32,226 nucleotides of DNA from Alphaproteobacteria bacterium (lineage in GTDB: Bacteria; Pseudomonadota; Alphaproteobacteria; Rhodobacterales; Rhodobacteraceae): the NCBI GenBank assembly GCA_030433335.1, contig JAUILL010000037.1, positions 1 to 32,226 on the forward strand, given 5' to 3'. Shown piece after piece: positions 1 through 10,904 of this stretch. A program made the position numbers and the translations under genes. The notes beneath the pieces are model-generated. The model made no database searches. It saw only the letters and a list, made by a program, of their open reading frames with translations, and had not been told where the DNA came from. Every line of letters starts with the position of its first letter. The stretch's first letter is position 1.

Positions 1-3329
<3,329 letters not shown>

Positions 3330-3507
3330 ATCGGTAATCCCCAGGCTGGCAGTTCGGGCGCGGAGGGTGCGCAAATTGTCGTGCGTTATAGACATCGGCG
3401 ACCCATTCGCAAGGGGGGATAGGGCCTAAGAGTGGCCTCGGTAAAGAGCACGTGGCCGCGCAGCCGCAGTTATCCGGCAAAAGGACGGAAAAAATCGCGG
3501 AGGGGGC

Positions 3508-3536
3508 GTTTTCTTTTCTGTCCTTGCGCGTATAAT
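3508..3536 (+). promoter_or_regulatory. Candidate pabB promoter
   Basis: A perfect TATAAT lies at 3531-3536, about 20 bases before the pabB start codon. The matching -35 region around 3508-3514 is only T-rich (GTTTTCT) and a poor match. Transcription would start near 3543, leaving a leader of about 14 bases. This is inference from motif and position only. Confidence 0.35.
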
Positions 3537-3556
3537 CCCCTAAGTCCCGCCTACGG

Positions 3557-4696
3557 ATGGCACAGGAGACCGTTTTGGAGATTCGTTTCGATCATGGCCC
3601 GATGGGCGAAGGCACCTGTTTTCGGGATGCTGCACGTGTGATCGAGGCGTGGTCTGCGGATCAGGTTTCTGCGGCTTTGGCTGCGGTGGACGCGGCTTTG
3701 GCGGGCGGCGCTTGGGTTGCTGGCTATGCAAGTTACGAGCTGGGTTATGCTTTGGAGCCGCGGCTGTTGCCACTGATGCCTGAGGCGCGCCGAGTGCCCC
3801 TGTTGCGGTTCGGCGTGTATGACGCGCCTGCCGTGCGCGATCTGCGCGGGGGCGAGGCGGAGCTGTCCGATGTGGCCCCTGTGTGGTCGGCGGATCGCTA
3901 TGCCGAGGCGTTCGGGCGGCTGCACGACTATATCGGCGCGGGCGACATTTATCAGGTGAACCTGACCTTTCCCATGACAGCGCGGTGCGCCGGATCGCCC
4001 GAGGCTTTGTACGCCGAACTGGCGCGGGTGCAGCCGGTGAAGCATGGCGCTTTGGTCCTGCAGGATGGGCTGCCCGCGATGCTGTCGCGCAGTCCCGAGC
4101 TGTTTTTCCGCACATCCGCCGATGGCGTGATCGAGACTCGCCCGATGAAGGGCACCCAGCCCCGCAGCGATGATGCCGCCGAGGATGCGCGACGCAAGGC
4201 GTGGCTGGCGCAGGATGAAAAGAACCGCGCCGAGAACCTGATGATCGTGGACCTCCTGCGCAATGACGTGAGCCGCGTGGCTGTGCCCGGTTCTGTCAAG
4301 GTACCCGAGCTGTTCCATGTCGAAAGTTATGCGACGGTCCACCAGATGACCTCGCTTGTGCGGGCAGAGCTGGCCGAGGGTGTTGGCTTTGCCGATATCA
4401 TGGCGGCGCTGTTCCCGTGTGGGTCGATCACCGGCGCGCCCAAGGTCCGAGCAATGGAGATTATCCACGAACTCGAACACGGCCCCCGCGACAACTATTG
4501 CGGGTCGATCGGCTGGATGGCCCCTGACGGGCGGTCCGAGTTCAACGTGGCGATCCGGACCTTGCTGGTGGATGGCGCGGATGTGACCTTGAACGTGGGG
4601 GGCGGGGTCGTGTGGGATTCCACCGCCGACAGCGAATACGAGGAAGCCCTATGGAAAGCCCGCTACGCCCGCCTGCCGATCCGGACTTCCGCCTGA
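3557..4696 (+). CDS. pabB: Aminodeoxychorismate synthase component I
   Basis: This chorismate-using enzyme aminates chorismate to 4-amino-4-deoxychorismate, the first step towards p-aminobenzoate and folate. The 379-residue protein is a compact TrpE/PabB-type chorismate-binding domain. Visible motifs are IETRPMKGT at 192-200, with K198 at the PabB-type catalytic lysine position; NLMIVDLLRND at 227-237; CGSITGAPK at 288-296; and YCGSIGW at 314-320. The PMKGT lysine argues for PabB over TrpE, which has alanine there, and the pabC gene overlapping its 3' end supports this. The glutamine amidotransferase partner (PabA) is not in the window and may be shared with tryptophan synthesis. The ribosome binding site before the ATG is weak, but the N-terminus RFDHGP fits the family. 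Confidence 0.93.
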   Translation: MAQETVLEIRFDHGPMGEGTCFRDAARVIEAWSADQVSAALAAVDAALAGGAWVAGYASYELGYALEPRLLPLMPEARRVPLLRFGVYDAPAVRDLRGGEAELSDVAPVWSADRYAEAFGRLHDYIGAGDIYQVNLTFPMTARCAGSPEALYAELARVQPVKHGALVLQDGLPAMLSRSPELFFRTSADGVIETRPMKGTQPRSDDAAEDARRKAWLAQDEKNRAENLMIVDLLRNDVSRVAVPGSVKVPELFHVESYATVHQMTSLVRAELAEGVGFADIMAALFPCGSITGAPKVRAMEIIHELEHGPRDNYCGSIGWMAPDGRSEFNVAIRTLLVDGADVTLNVGGGVVWDSTADSEYEEALWKARYARLPIRTSA

Positions 4697-5295
4697 TCGA
4701 AACCATGCTCTGGACGCCCGAGGGTGGCTTCCAGCGCGGGGATGTACACCGGAAACGTCTGGCCTTTGCCGCGCGGCAGCTGGGGATTGCGCCTGTTGGT
4801 GTCGATGCGGCGCTAGAGGTGTTCAGCGCGGATGGGCCGCAGCGTGTACGGCTGACTGTGGATGCAGGCGGTCGGGCCGAGATAACCCACGCGTCCTTTG
4901 CCCCGCTGCCCGAGGGCACACTGTGGCGACTGGCGGTGGCAGAGACGCGGTTGCAGGCGGATGATCCTTGGCTTGGGGTTAAGACCACCGAGCGCGCCCT
5001 TTATGACCGCGACCGCGCTGCGATGGCTGCGGGCATCGACGAGCTAATCTACCTGAACGAGGCAGGTCATGTCTGCGAGGGCACGATCACCAATGTCTTT
5101 GCCGATCTGGGCCAAGGGCTGGTGACGCCGCCCATCTCGGACGGGCTGCTGCCCGGTGTGCTGCGGTCCGGCCTGATTTGCGCGGGCAAGGTGCGGATCC
5201 AGCATCTGACGCTGGATGATCTGCTGAATGCGCGGGCGCTTTACGTCGGAAATTCCCTGCGCGGGCTGATAACGGCTGTTTTACAAGGCCAATAG
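4651..5295 (+). CDS. pabC: Aminodeoxychorismate lyase (fold-type IV PLP enzyme)
   Basis: This enzyme releases pyruvate from 4-amino-4-deoxychorismate to give p-aminobenzoate, completing the reaction begun by PabB. The 214-residue protein has the branched-chain-aminotransferase/PabC fold. K111 in the KTTER motif is the expected PLP-binding lysine, and NEAGHVCEGTITNVF near 136-150 carries the conserved glutamate and phosphate-binding segment. The start at 4651 is preferred because AGGAAG lies six bases upstream; an in-frame ATG at 4612 would add 13 atypical residues. The gene overlaps the end of pabB by 46 bases in another frame, which suggests translational coupling. The protein is shorter than E. 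coli PabC (about 270 residues), but the catalytic core is present. A D-amino-acid transaminase-like role is less likely given this context. Confidence 0.88.
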   Translation: MESPLRPPADPDFRLIETMLWTPEGGFQRGDVHRKRLAFAARQLGIAPVGVDAALEVFSADGPQRVRLTVDAGGRAEITHASFAPLPEGTLWRLAVAETRLQADDPWLGVKTTERALYDRDRAAMAAGIDELIYLNEAGHVCEGTITNVFADLGQGLVTPPISDGLLPGVLRSGLICAGKVRIQHLTLDDLLNARALYVGNSLRGLITAVLQGQ

Positions 5296-5358
5296 GGAAC
5301 GACAGGGGGCCTATTCGCGTTGCCTTTCCAAAGAGATTTAGGAAAGGAATTGCGAGTT

Positions 5359-6039
5359 ATGGGTACGATCCTGACGTTGGAAAAGAACGAAGAAGTCACG
5401 CACGACACCCGTCATCTGGTGTTCAGCCGCCCCGAAGATTTCGACATTGAGCCCGGCCAAGCGGTCGACCTGACCCTGATGCGCGAGGGCTGGCGCGACG
5501 AGGCCCGCCCCTTCACCCCTGTGATGACCGAGGACGCCTCGAAGATCGAGTTTGTGATCAAGACCTATCCCGAACATGACGGCGTGACAGATCAGATCCG
5601 CTCGCTCAAAGAAGGTGAGCAGGTCGAGATTTCGGACCCTTGGGGGGCGATCCACGACGAAGGCCCCGGCACATTTATCGCGGGCGGCGCGGGTATTACG
5701 CCTTTCATCGCGATCATGCGCCAGCGCGTCCATGACAAAGGCACCATGGGCGGCGCGACGCTGATCTTCTCGAACAAGACCGAAGAGGACATCATCCTGC
5801 GCGAAGAGTTCGAAGAGATGCCCGGCCTGAAGACCGTGTTCGTCCTGACCGATCAGGGCAACATCCCCCATGGCATGTATGGCGGCGCGATCAACAAAGA
5901 CTTCCTGTGTGACTACGCCAGCCCGAAACACGCCCCGTTCTATCTGTGCGGGCCGGATGAAATGGTCGACGAGCTAGAGACCACGCTGAAAAATCTGGGC
6001 GTGCCGGAAAAGGCAATCGTCCGCGAAGACTTCTCATAA
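5359..6039 (+). CDS. FAD-binding NAD(P)H oxidoreductase (ferredoxin/flavodoxin reductase-like)
   Basis: This 226-residue cytoplasmic flavoprotein belongs to the ferredoxin-NADP reductase superfamily and should move electrons between NAD(P)H and a flavin or redox protein partner. RPFTP at 50-54 matches the FAD-binding position, GGAGITPF at 109-116 the nucleotide-binding loop, and YLCGPDEM at 195-202 the C-terminal signature. There is no ferredoxin [2Fe-2S] cysteine domain, so it is the reductase module alone. The ATG at 5359 is chosen because AGGAAAGG lies about 11 bases upstream; a TTG at 5320 in the same frame is less supported. It follows pabC by 63 bases and is closed by a terminator at 6047, so it may be co-transcribed with pabBC. 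The electron partner cannot be named from sequence. Confidence 0.82.
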   Translation: MGTILTLEKNEEVTHDTRHLVFSRPEDFDIEPGQAVDLTLMREGWRDEARPFTPVMTEDASKIEFVIKTYPEHDGVTDQIRSLKEGEQVEISDPWGAIHDEGPGTFIAGGAGITPFIAIMRQRVHDKGTMGGATLIFSNKTEEDIILREEFEEMPGLKTVFVLTDQGNIPHGMYGGAINKDFLCDYASPKHAPFYLCGPDEMVDELETTLKNLGVPEKAIVREDFS

Positions 6040-6046
6040 TGGATCA

Positions 6047-6068
6047 GGGGGCAGCGGCCCCCTTTTTT
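6047..6068 (+). terminator. Rho-independent terminator after the flavin reductase
   Basis: A six-pair GC stem (GGGGGC with the facing GCCCCC, loop AGCG) is followed at once by six T residues. It sits eight bases after the reductase stop codon and probably ends the pabB-pabC-reductase transcript. Confidence 0.9.
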
Positions 6069-6119
6069 CACGGCAGTGGAAGACAGTGAAATGGCGCGTC
6101 CTTGGATAGGGCGCGCCGT

Positions 6120-6168
6120 GAGTATTTTTGCAAAGCAGAAAGAGGCTTCTTTTTTGCTAAAAATACTC
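6120..6168. repeat. Inverted pair of the GAGTATTTTT-type intergenic repeat
   Basis: GAGTATTTTTGCAAA at 6120-6134 faces TTTTGCTAAAAATACTC at 6152-6168, giving a long AT-rich stem of about 15 pairs with one bulged base. The right arm closely matches single copies at 20855-20877 and 22583-22600 and the left ends of the copies at 23844 and 28496. Short repeats of this type are common between genes in Rhodobacterales; their function is not established. Confidence 0.7.
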
Positions 6169-6180
6169 AAATCCGGACAT

Positions 6181-6214
6181 AAAAAGCAGCGCCGTTCCGC
6201 GAAAGAAGGCGCTG
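6181..6214 (-). terminator. Terminator of the 127-residue hypothetical gene
   Basis: On the reverse strand CAGCGCC pairs with GGCGCTG across a 14-base loop and is followed by CTTTTT. It starts about 22 bases after the stop codon of the minus-strand hypothetical gene, facing the terminator of the convergent reductase operon. Confidence 0.75.
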
Positions 6215-6236
6215 TGAGTTGAGGCTCGGGCTAGGT

Positions 6237-6620
6237 TCAGGCAGCCCGTTGGGGTTCCTCGGGGTGGCTCAGCATATCGATCTGGCGCAGGAGCGTTTGC
6301 ATCGGAATGCCAGCGGTCACATCGGTGGCGCAAAGCGTGGGCAGTTTGCTGAGGGCGCCGGTGAGCGGGGTGTCGGTGATGACCAGGGCGATCTGGGCAC
6401 TGTCCGCTTTGGACGCTTGGAATGTGCGCAGGTGCCGGACGGATGAGAAATAGAGTTGAACCGGTGCCTCCAGCCTGTCCGAGATCAGCTCGAGGACATG
6501 GGCGGGCAGGGGCGGGGTGTCGTCGGTTCCTGCGATGATGGCGATAGCGCGGGGTTCGGTTGCCTCGGGGCTGGTGGTGAACCAGGACTGGGCAATTTCG
6601 CGTGTGGTCGTCTGGAGCAT
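6237..6620 (-). CDS. Hypothetical protein, 127 residues
   Basis: I do not recognise a family. The protein begins MLQTTTREIAQSWF and ends SHPEEPQRAA. It has no signal peptide, membrane segment or metal motif, and an alternating hydrophobic pattern (AIAIIAG, IALVITD) suggests a small alpha/beta domain. Both stretches look like buried beta strands, so a receiver-like or thioredoxin-like fold is conceivable but unproven. The start at 6620 is chosen because GGAG lies eight bases upstream; a TTG two codons earlier is also in frame. The gene is monocistronic, flanked by convergent genes on its 3' side and a divergent acetyltransferase on its 5' side, and has its own terminator at 6181-6214. Normal codon use and these signals make it very likely a real gene. 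Confidence 0.75.
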   Translation of the reverse strand: MLQTTTREIAQSWFTTSPEATEPRAIAIIAGTDDTPPLPAHVLELISDRLEAPVQLYFSSVRHLRTFQASKADSAQIALVITDTPLTGALSKLPTLCATDVTAGIPMQTLLRQIDMLSHPEEPQRAA

Positions 6621-6942
6621 TCTCAATTCTCCGTTCTGGTGCCGATACGTCGGCGCAATGGTCAGGGACAGATCAAATCAGGTCTGGCTGACGGGTCCTA
6701 TTTAAGGGCAGCCGGTGGGGCCGCGGTGACACTTCTTGCGAGTGGCGAGTCTGCGCGCGCCAGTCGATCTGGGAGTATAACGCAAGACTACGAGTAAGTT
6801 TCCGTCACCTTCTCGTGAGGGTTGTGTGAAGGCATTTCACGCCCGATTGGACCTGCGCATTCAGGGAAATGTGGATATGGCGCGCAGGGCTGGCGGGGCA
6901 TAGAGGCTTGGCCTGTTAGTTTCGCTATGGAAAGGACCTCTC
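6621..6942. other. Intergenic region between two divergent genes
   Basis: About 320 bases separate the hypothetical gene (minus) from the acetyltransferase (plus), so both promoters should lie here. I see small inverted repeats (GCCGA-TACG-TCGGC near 6643-6656; GTGAA-GGCAT-TTCAC near 6826-6840) but no convincing -35/-10 pair, RNA gene or overlooked coding frame. Confidence 0.5.
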
Positions 6943-7497
6943 ATGCGGGATTTTGAGTGGGATGTGACGTTGAGCGATGGGGTGCTGGAGATGCGCCCCT
7001 TGCAAGAGAGCGACCGCGAGGGGCTGTATCTGGCGGCCTCTGATCCGGCGACTTGGGCGCAGCACCCGGCCAAGGACCGGCACCTGCGCGAGAAATTCGA
7101 TCCCTATTTCGACTTCTTGCTGGGGGCGGTGGGCACGCTTGTCGCGGTTGATGCCGCGTCGGGTGCGATCATGGGCTGCTCGCGCTTCTATCCGGTGCCG
7201 GACCAAGAGGATGGCATTGCGATCGGGTTTACCTTCTTAGGCTGCCCGTACTGGGGCGGGGCGTGGAACCGGCGGATGAAGGCGCTGATGGTGGGCCATG
7301 TGCTGAAAAGCCGCCCCGCGGTTTGGCTGCACATTGCGCCGGATAACATGCGCTCTCAGATTGCCAGCGGGCGCGTTGGCGCGGTCCATCAGTATAATGC
7401 CGATCTGGATCTGGGCACGGGCGTGGCCCCTTATAAGTGCTACACGATCACCGCCCAAAGCTGGGCGCAGGCGATCGGAACCCCGATCAACGGGTGA
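6943..7497 (+). CDS. GNAT-family N-acetyltransferase (RimJ/RimL-like)
   Basis: This 184-residue cytoplasmic protein matches the GNAT pattern of acetyl-CoA-dependent N-acetyltransferases. The N-terminal [15 protein letters not shown] is the usual first strand and helix, IMGCSRFY near residue 77 and [15 protein letters not shown] near 91 are the central strands, and [14 protein letters not shown] near 135 is the typical C-terminal asparagine-helix element. The acceptor substrate cannot be predicted; RimJ/RimL relatives modify protein N-termini or small molecules. The start at 6943 follows AAAGGA by seven bases. It lies upstream of aspS on the same strand, but aspS has a candidate promoter of its own in the gap, so a shared transcript is uncertain. 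Confidence 0.8.
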   Translation: MRDFEWDVTLSDGVLEMRPLQESDREGLYLAASDPATWAQHPAKDRHLREKFDPYFDFLLGAVGTLVAVDAASGAIMGCSRFYPVPDQEDGIAIGFTFLGCPYWGGAWNRRMKALMVGHVLKSRPAVWLHIAPDNMRSQIASGRVGAVHQYNADLDLGTGVAPYKCYTITAQSWAQAIGTPING

Positions 7498-7544
7498 AAC
7501 GGGGTCGCCACGGGGGCCTTCGGGCGTGAAAGTGGCGGCTTCTC

Positions 7545-7573
7545 TTGACTTCTGGGGCGTGGGCATGTGTATC
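7545..7573 (+). promoter_or_regulatory. Candidate aspS promoter
   Basis: TTGACT at 7545-7550 is separated by 17 bases from TGTATC at 7568-7573. The -35 is strong and the -10 modest, as is common in alphaproteobacteria. Transcription would start near 7580, about 30 bases before the aspS ATG. Confidence 0.45.
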
Positions 7574-7609
7574 GGCTGCAACTTGATACCACCCGTCCGG
7601 GAGAGCCTG

Positions 7610-9391
7610 ATGCACACCTATCGCAGCCACACCTGCGCTGACCTGAACAAAGACAACGTTGGTGAAACCGTCCGCCTGTCGGGCTGGGTGCACCGTGTCC
7701 GCGACCACGGCGGCATTCTGTTTATCGACCTGCGCGACCACTTTGGCGTGACTCAGGTTCTGTGCGACCCTGATAGCCCTGTTTTCAAGGACGTCGAGAA
7801 GGTCCGCAGCGAGTGGTGTATCCGCATCGACGGCAACGTCAAAGCGCGTGACCCCGAGTTGGTGAACGCCAAGATCCCGACTGGCGAAGTCGAAGTCTTT
7901 GTTCGTGACATCGAATTTCTGGGCAAAGCCGACGAACTGCCGCTGATGGTGTTCGGCGAGCAGGAATACCCCGAGGAAACCCGTTTGCGGTACCGCTACC
8001 TCGACCTGCGCCGCGAGAAGCTACAGCGCAACATGACGATGCGCTCGGACGTCGTTGCGTCGATCCGCCGTCGTATGTGGGACAAGGGCTTCCGCGAGTA
8101 CCAGACCCCGATTATCACCGCATCGAGCCCCGAAGGCGCGCGCGACTTCCTTGTCCCGTCGCGTCTGCACCCCGGCAAGTTCTACGCGCTGCCGCAGGCA
8201 CCTCAGCAGTTCAAGCAGCTGATCATGGTGTCGGGCTTTGATAAATACTTCCAGATCGCGCCCTGTTTCCGCGACGAGGACCCCCGCGCTGACCGTTCGC
8301 CCACCGACTTCTACCAGCTCGACATGGAAATGTCGTTCGTCACCCAGCAGGATGTGTTCGACACCATCTCGCCCGTGATTGCTGGCATCTTTGAAGAGTT
8401 CGGCAAGGGCAAGAAAGTGGACGCGCCTGCCGAGTGGGCGCAGATCAGCTATCGCGATGCGGCCCTGTGGTACGGCACAGACAAGCCCGACCTGCGCAAC
8501 CCGATCAAGATGCAGACCGTGTCCGAGCACTTTGCCGGCTCGGGCTTCGCGATTTTTGCCAAGCTGCTGGAGCAGGAAGGCACCGAGATCCGCGCGATCC
8601 CCGCACCCACCGGCGGCAGCCGCAAGTTCTGTGACCGCATGAATGCGTTCGCCCAGAAAGAGGGTCTGCCCGGCATGGGCTACATCTTCTGGCGCGAGGG
8701 TGCGGATGGCATGGAAGCCGCAGGTCCCTTGGCCAAAAACATCGGCCCCGAGCGCACCGAGGCGATCCGCCAGCAGCTGGGTCTGGGCGTCGGCGATGCG
8801 GCGTTCTTCCTTGGTGGCAAGCCCGCGTCGTTCCAGCGTGTGGCGGGTAAGGCGCGCGATGTGATTGGCGAAGAGCTGAACCTGACCGACAAGGACCGCT
8901 TCGCGTTCGCTTGGATCGTGGACTTCCCGATCTACGAGCAGGACGAAGAGACCGGCAAGATCGACTTTGAACACAACCCCTTCTCGATGCCGCAGGGCGG
9001 TATGGACGCGCTGAATGGCGATCCGCTGAAGGTCATGGGCTTCCAGTACGATCTGGCGTGCAACGGCTACGAGCTGGTGTCGGGCGCGATCCGGAACCAC
9101 AAACCCGAGATCATGTACAAAGCGTTCGAAATCGCCGGTTACGGTGCGGACGAGGTGAACAAGCGTTTCGGTGGTATGGTTAACGCGTTCAAATACGGCG
9201 CACCGCCCCACGGTGGCTGTGCTGCGGGTATCGACCGTATCGTGATGTTGCTGGCCGAAGAGCAGAACATCCGCGAGGTCATCATGTTCCCGATGAACCA
9301 GCGCGCCGAAGACCTGATGATGGATGCACCGTCGGAACCCACCGCAGAGCAGCTGATGGAGCTGAACCTGCGCGTTATTCCGCAAGAATAA
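7610..9391 (+). CDS. aspS: Aspartate--tRNA ligase
   Basis: This class II aminoacyl-tRNA synthetase charges tRNA(Asp) with aspartate using ATP. The 593-residue length is typical of bacterial AspRS. The N-terminal OB-fold anticodon-binding domain begins with [13 protein letters not shown] at 23-35. QAPQQFKQ at 196-203 and the class II motif 2 [10 protein letters not shown] at 220-229 form the active site, and motif 3 GIDRIVMLL sits near residue 545. The bacterial insertion (GAD) domain lies between motifs 2 and 3. The frame is open 92 codons further upstream, but that part overlaps the acetyltransferase gene and lacks family similarity. The ATG at 7610, six bases after GGGAG, gives the canonical N-terminus MHTYRSHTC. 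Whether it also charges tRNA(Asn) cannot be decided here. A strong hairpin terminator follows. Confidence 0.98.
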   Translation: MHTYRSHTCADLNKDNVGETVRLSGWVHRVRDHGGILFIDLRDHFGVTQVLCDPDSPVFKDVEKVRSEWCIRIDGNVKARDPELVNAKIPTGEVEVFVRDIEFLGKADELPLMVFGEQEYPEETRLRYRYLDLRREKLQRNMTMRSDVVASIRRRMWDKGFREYQTPIITASSPEGARDFLVPSRLHPGKFYALPQAPQQFKQLIMVSGFDKYFQIAPCFRDEDPRADRSPTDFYQLDMEMSFVTQQDVFDTISPVIAGIFEEFGKGKKVDAPAEWAQISYRDAALWYGTDKPDLRNPIKMQTVSEHFAGSGFAIFAKLLEQEGTEIRAIPAPTGGSRKFCDRMNAFAQKEGLPGMGYIFWREGADGMEAAGPLAKNIGPERTEAIRQQLGLGVGDAAFFLGGKPASFQRVAGKARDVIGEELNLTDKDRFAFAWIVDFPIYEQDEETGKIDFEHNPFSMPQGGMDALNGDPLKVMGFQYDLACNGYELVSGAIRNHKPEIMYKAFEIAGYGADEVNKRFGGMVNAFKYGAPPHGGCAAGIDRIVMLLAEEQNIREVIMFPMNQRAEDLMMDAPSEPTAEQLMELNLRVIPQE

Positions 9392-9434
9392 GGCAATTCC
9401 GGCGTTATTGCGCCGAATTTGGAAACGTTCACGA

Positions 9435-9466
9435 GGCAGTGCGATGCGAATCGCGCTGCCTTTGTT
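9435..9466 (+). terminator. Terminator after aspS
   Basis: GGCAGTGCGAT at 9435-9445 pairs with ATCGCGCTGCC at 9450-9460, eleven pairs including one G-T wobble, around a GCGA tetraloop. TTTGTT follows. It lies 43 bases after the aspS stop and separates aspS from the DUF1800 gene. Confidence 0.75.
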
Positions 9467-9508
9467 CATTGTGGACCTGTGTTTTTCGACAACTTCGGAG
9501 GCGCCCCC

Positions 9509-10900
9509 ATGGCGTTCGACCCCGTCTTGGCAGAGATCCGTTTTGGAACGGGTCTGTCTGCGCAGCGCTCTTTGCCAAATGGATCAGAGGATCTTTTGCG
9601 TCGCTTGTCCGGCCCGGATACTGCTGCGCAAACCTATCCAATCCCCAGCCTGTTCGGAGAGGGCGGTGTAGAGGTCCGTCTGTACAACGAGCTTTTGCGT
9701 GCCCGGAATAAGGCACGCGGCACCAAGGACGAAGAGGCTGCCCGCAAAGAGCTGGTCGCGCAGCGTCGCAAGATGAAGAAGACCGAGATGCGCAACGCCC
9801 GGAATATCCTGCTGCGCGGGATAATGTCCGAAGACGGGTTTCGCGAACGACTGGTCTGGTTCTGGTCCGACCATTTCACCATCGGCCCGCGGAACCAGCA
9901 GCTTAGGGCGAACCTTGCGTCCTATGCCGAGGATGCGATTCGCCCGAATGTGGCAGGGCGGTTTGCGGACCTGCTTTGGGCGGCAGAGATCCATCCGATC
10001 ATGCAGGTCTATCTGGATCAGCAGCGCAACTTTGGCCCCAACAGCGTCGCGGCACAGAAGTCGAAAAAGCAGCTAGGTCTGAACGAGAATCTGGCGCGGG
10101 AAATGCTTGAACTGCACACACTGGGTGTGGGCGGGGGCTATTCCCAAGCAGATGTGACGGGCCTCGCGGGGTTGCTCACTGGACTGCAGATCGAGAAATT
10201 TACCCAGACTGTCTTTAAGGCTCGGACGGCTGAACCCGGTCCATTCATGATCCTAGGTCAGTATTGGGGCGGCGAGACCAAAACGCGCGAGGCGGATTTA
10301 CGTGCGTTTATCGAAGCTCTGGCCGTGAACCCCGTCACTCTGCGCCATCTGGCACGGAAGCTGGCGGTGTATTTCGTGGCCGATATGCCGGACGAGGGGC
10401 TGGTGGAGCATATGGCCTCGGCTCTGATCGGATCGAATGGCGATCTGATGGCGGGGTACCGCGCGATGATCGAGCATCCCGCCGCTTGGGACCCTGCGCC
10501 GTCGAATGTGAAGCCGCCGCTGGATTTCGTCGTGTCTGCCTGCCGCGCTTTGGACGTGCACCCCGCGATGATCGAGAGGATGAAAGACGGCAACGTCCAG
10601 TCGAAATTCCTCGTGCCGATGTCGCTGATGGGGCAAAGCTGGATGAACCCGGGCGGACCCGATGGACTGCCCGAGGCCGATGACCGCTGGGTCAGTCCCC
10701 AGGGGTTGGCCGAGCGCATCCAGTGGTCCATGACCGCGCCCCAAGCGTTGTTGACCCGTTTGCCCGACCCCCGTGATTTTGTCGTGACAGCGTTGGCTGA
10801 TCGCGCGCCTGAGACCGTGAAATTTGCAGCCAAAGCTGCGGAAACCGAGTGGGAAGGGGTGGGGCTTATCCTGTCGTCCCCTGCGTTCCAGAGGAGATAA
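9509..10900 (+). CDS. DUF1800 domain-containing protein
   Basis: This 463-residue protein belongs to the DUF1800 family, whose biochemical role is not established. Recognisable family features are the early MAFDPVLAEIRFG segment, RLVWFWSDHFT near residue 112, the signature LNENLAREMLELHTLG near 194-209 followed by a GGYSQADV segment, and HLARKLAVYFV near 275. No clear signal peptide is present at the chosen start (ATG 9509, seven bases after GGAGG); an in-frame ATG at 9419 would add 30 residues overlapping the aspS terminator and is rejected. The next gene, four bases downstream, encodes a DUF1501 protein. These two families are routinely encoded side by side in proteobacteria and planctomycetes, so they very probably act together. 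Confidence 0.88.
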   Translation: MAFDPVLAEIRFGTGLSAQRSLPNGSEDLLRRLSGPDTAAQTYPIPSLFGEGGVEVRLYNELLRARNKARGTKDEEAARKELVAQRRKMKKTEMRNARNILLRGIMSEDGFRERLVWFWSDHFTIGPRNQQLRANLASYAEDAIRPNVAGRFADLLWAAEIHPIMQVYLDQQRNFGPNSVAAQKSKKQLGLNENLAREMLELHTLGVGGGYSQADVTGLAGLLTGLQIEKFTQTVFKARTAEPGPFMILGQYWGGETKTREADLRAFIEALAVNPVTLRHLARKLAVYFVADMPDEGLVEHMASALIGSNGDLMAGYRAMIEHPAAWDPAPSNVKPPLDFVVSACRALDVHPAMIERMKDGNVQSKFLVPMSLMGQSWMNPGGPDGLPEADDRWVSPQGLAERIQWSMTAPQALLTRLPDPRDFVVTALADRAPETVKFAAKAAETEWEGVGLILSSPAFQRR

Positions 10901-10904
10901 GGCG

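Noticed and set aside
5320..5358. TTG start adding 13 residues to the flavin reductase
   Set aside because: The ATG at 5359 has a better Shine-Dalgarno and gives the usual N-terminus.
7334..7609. A 92-codon N-terminal extension of aspS
   Set aside because: It overlaps the acetyltransferase gene and the predicted aspS promoter, and no AspRS has such an extension. The ATG at 7610 has a good ribosome binding site.
8021..9469. A 482-codon minus-strand frame opposite aspS
   Set aside because: Same antisense effect as over carB; aspS motifs on the plus strand are unambiguous.
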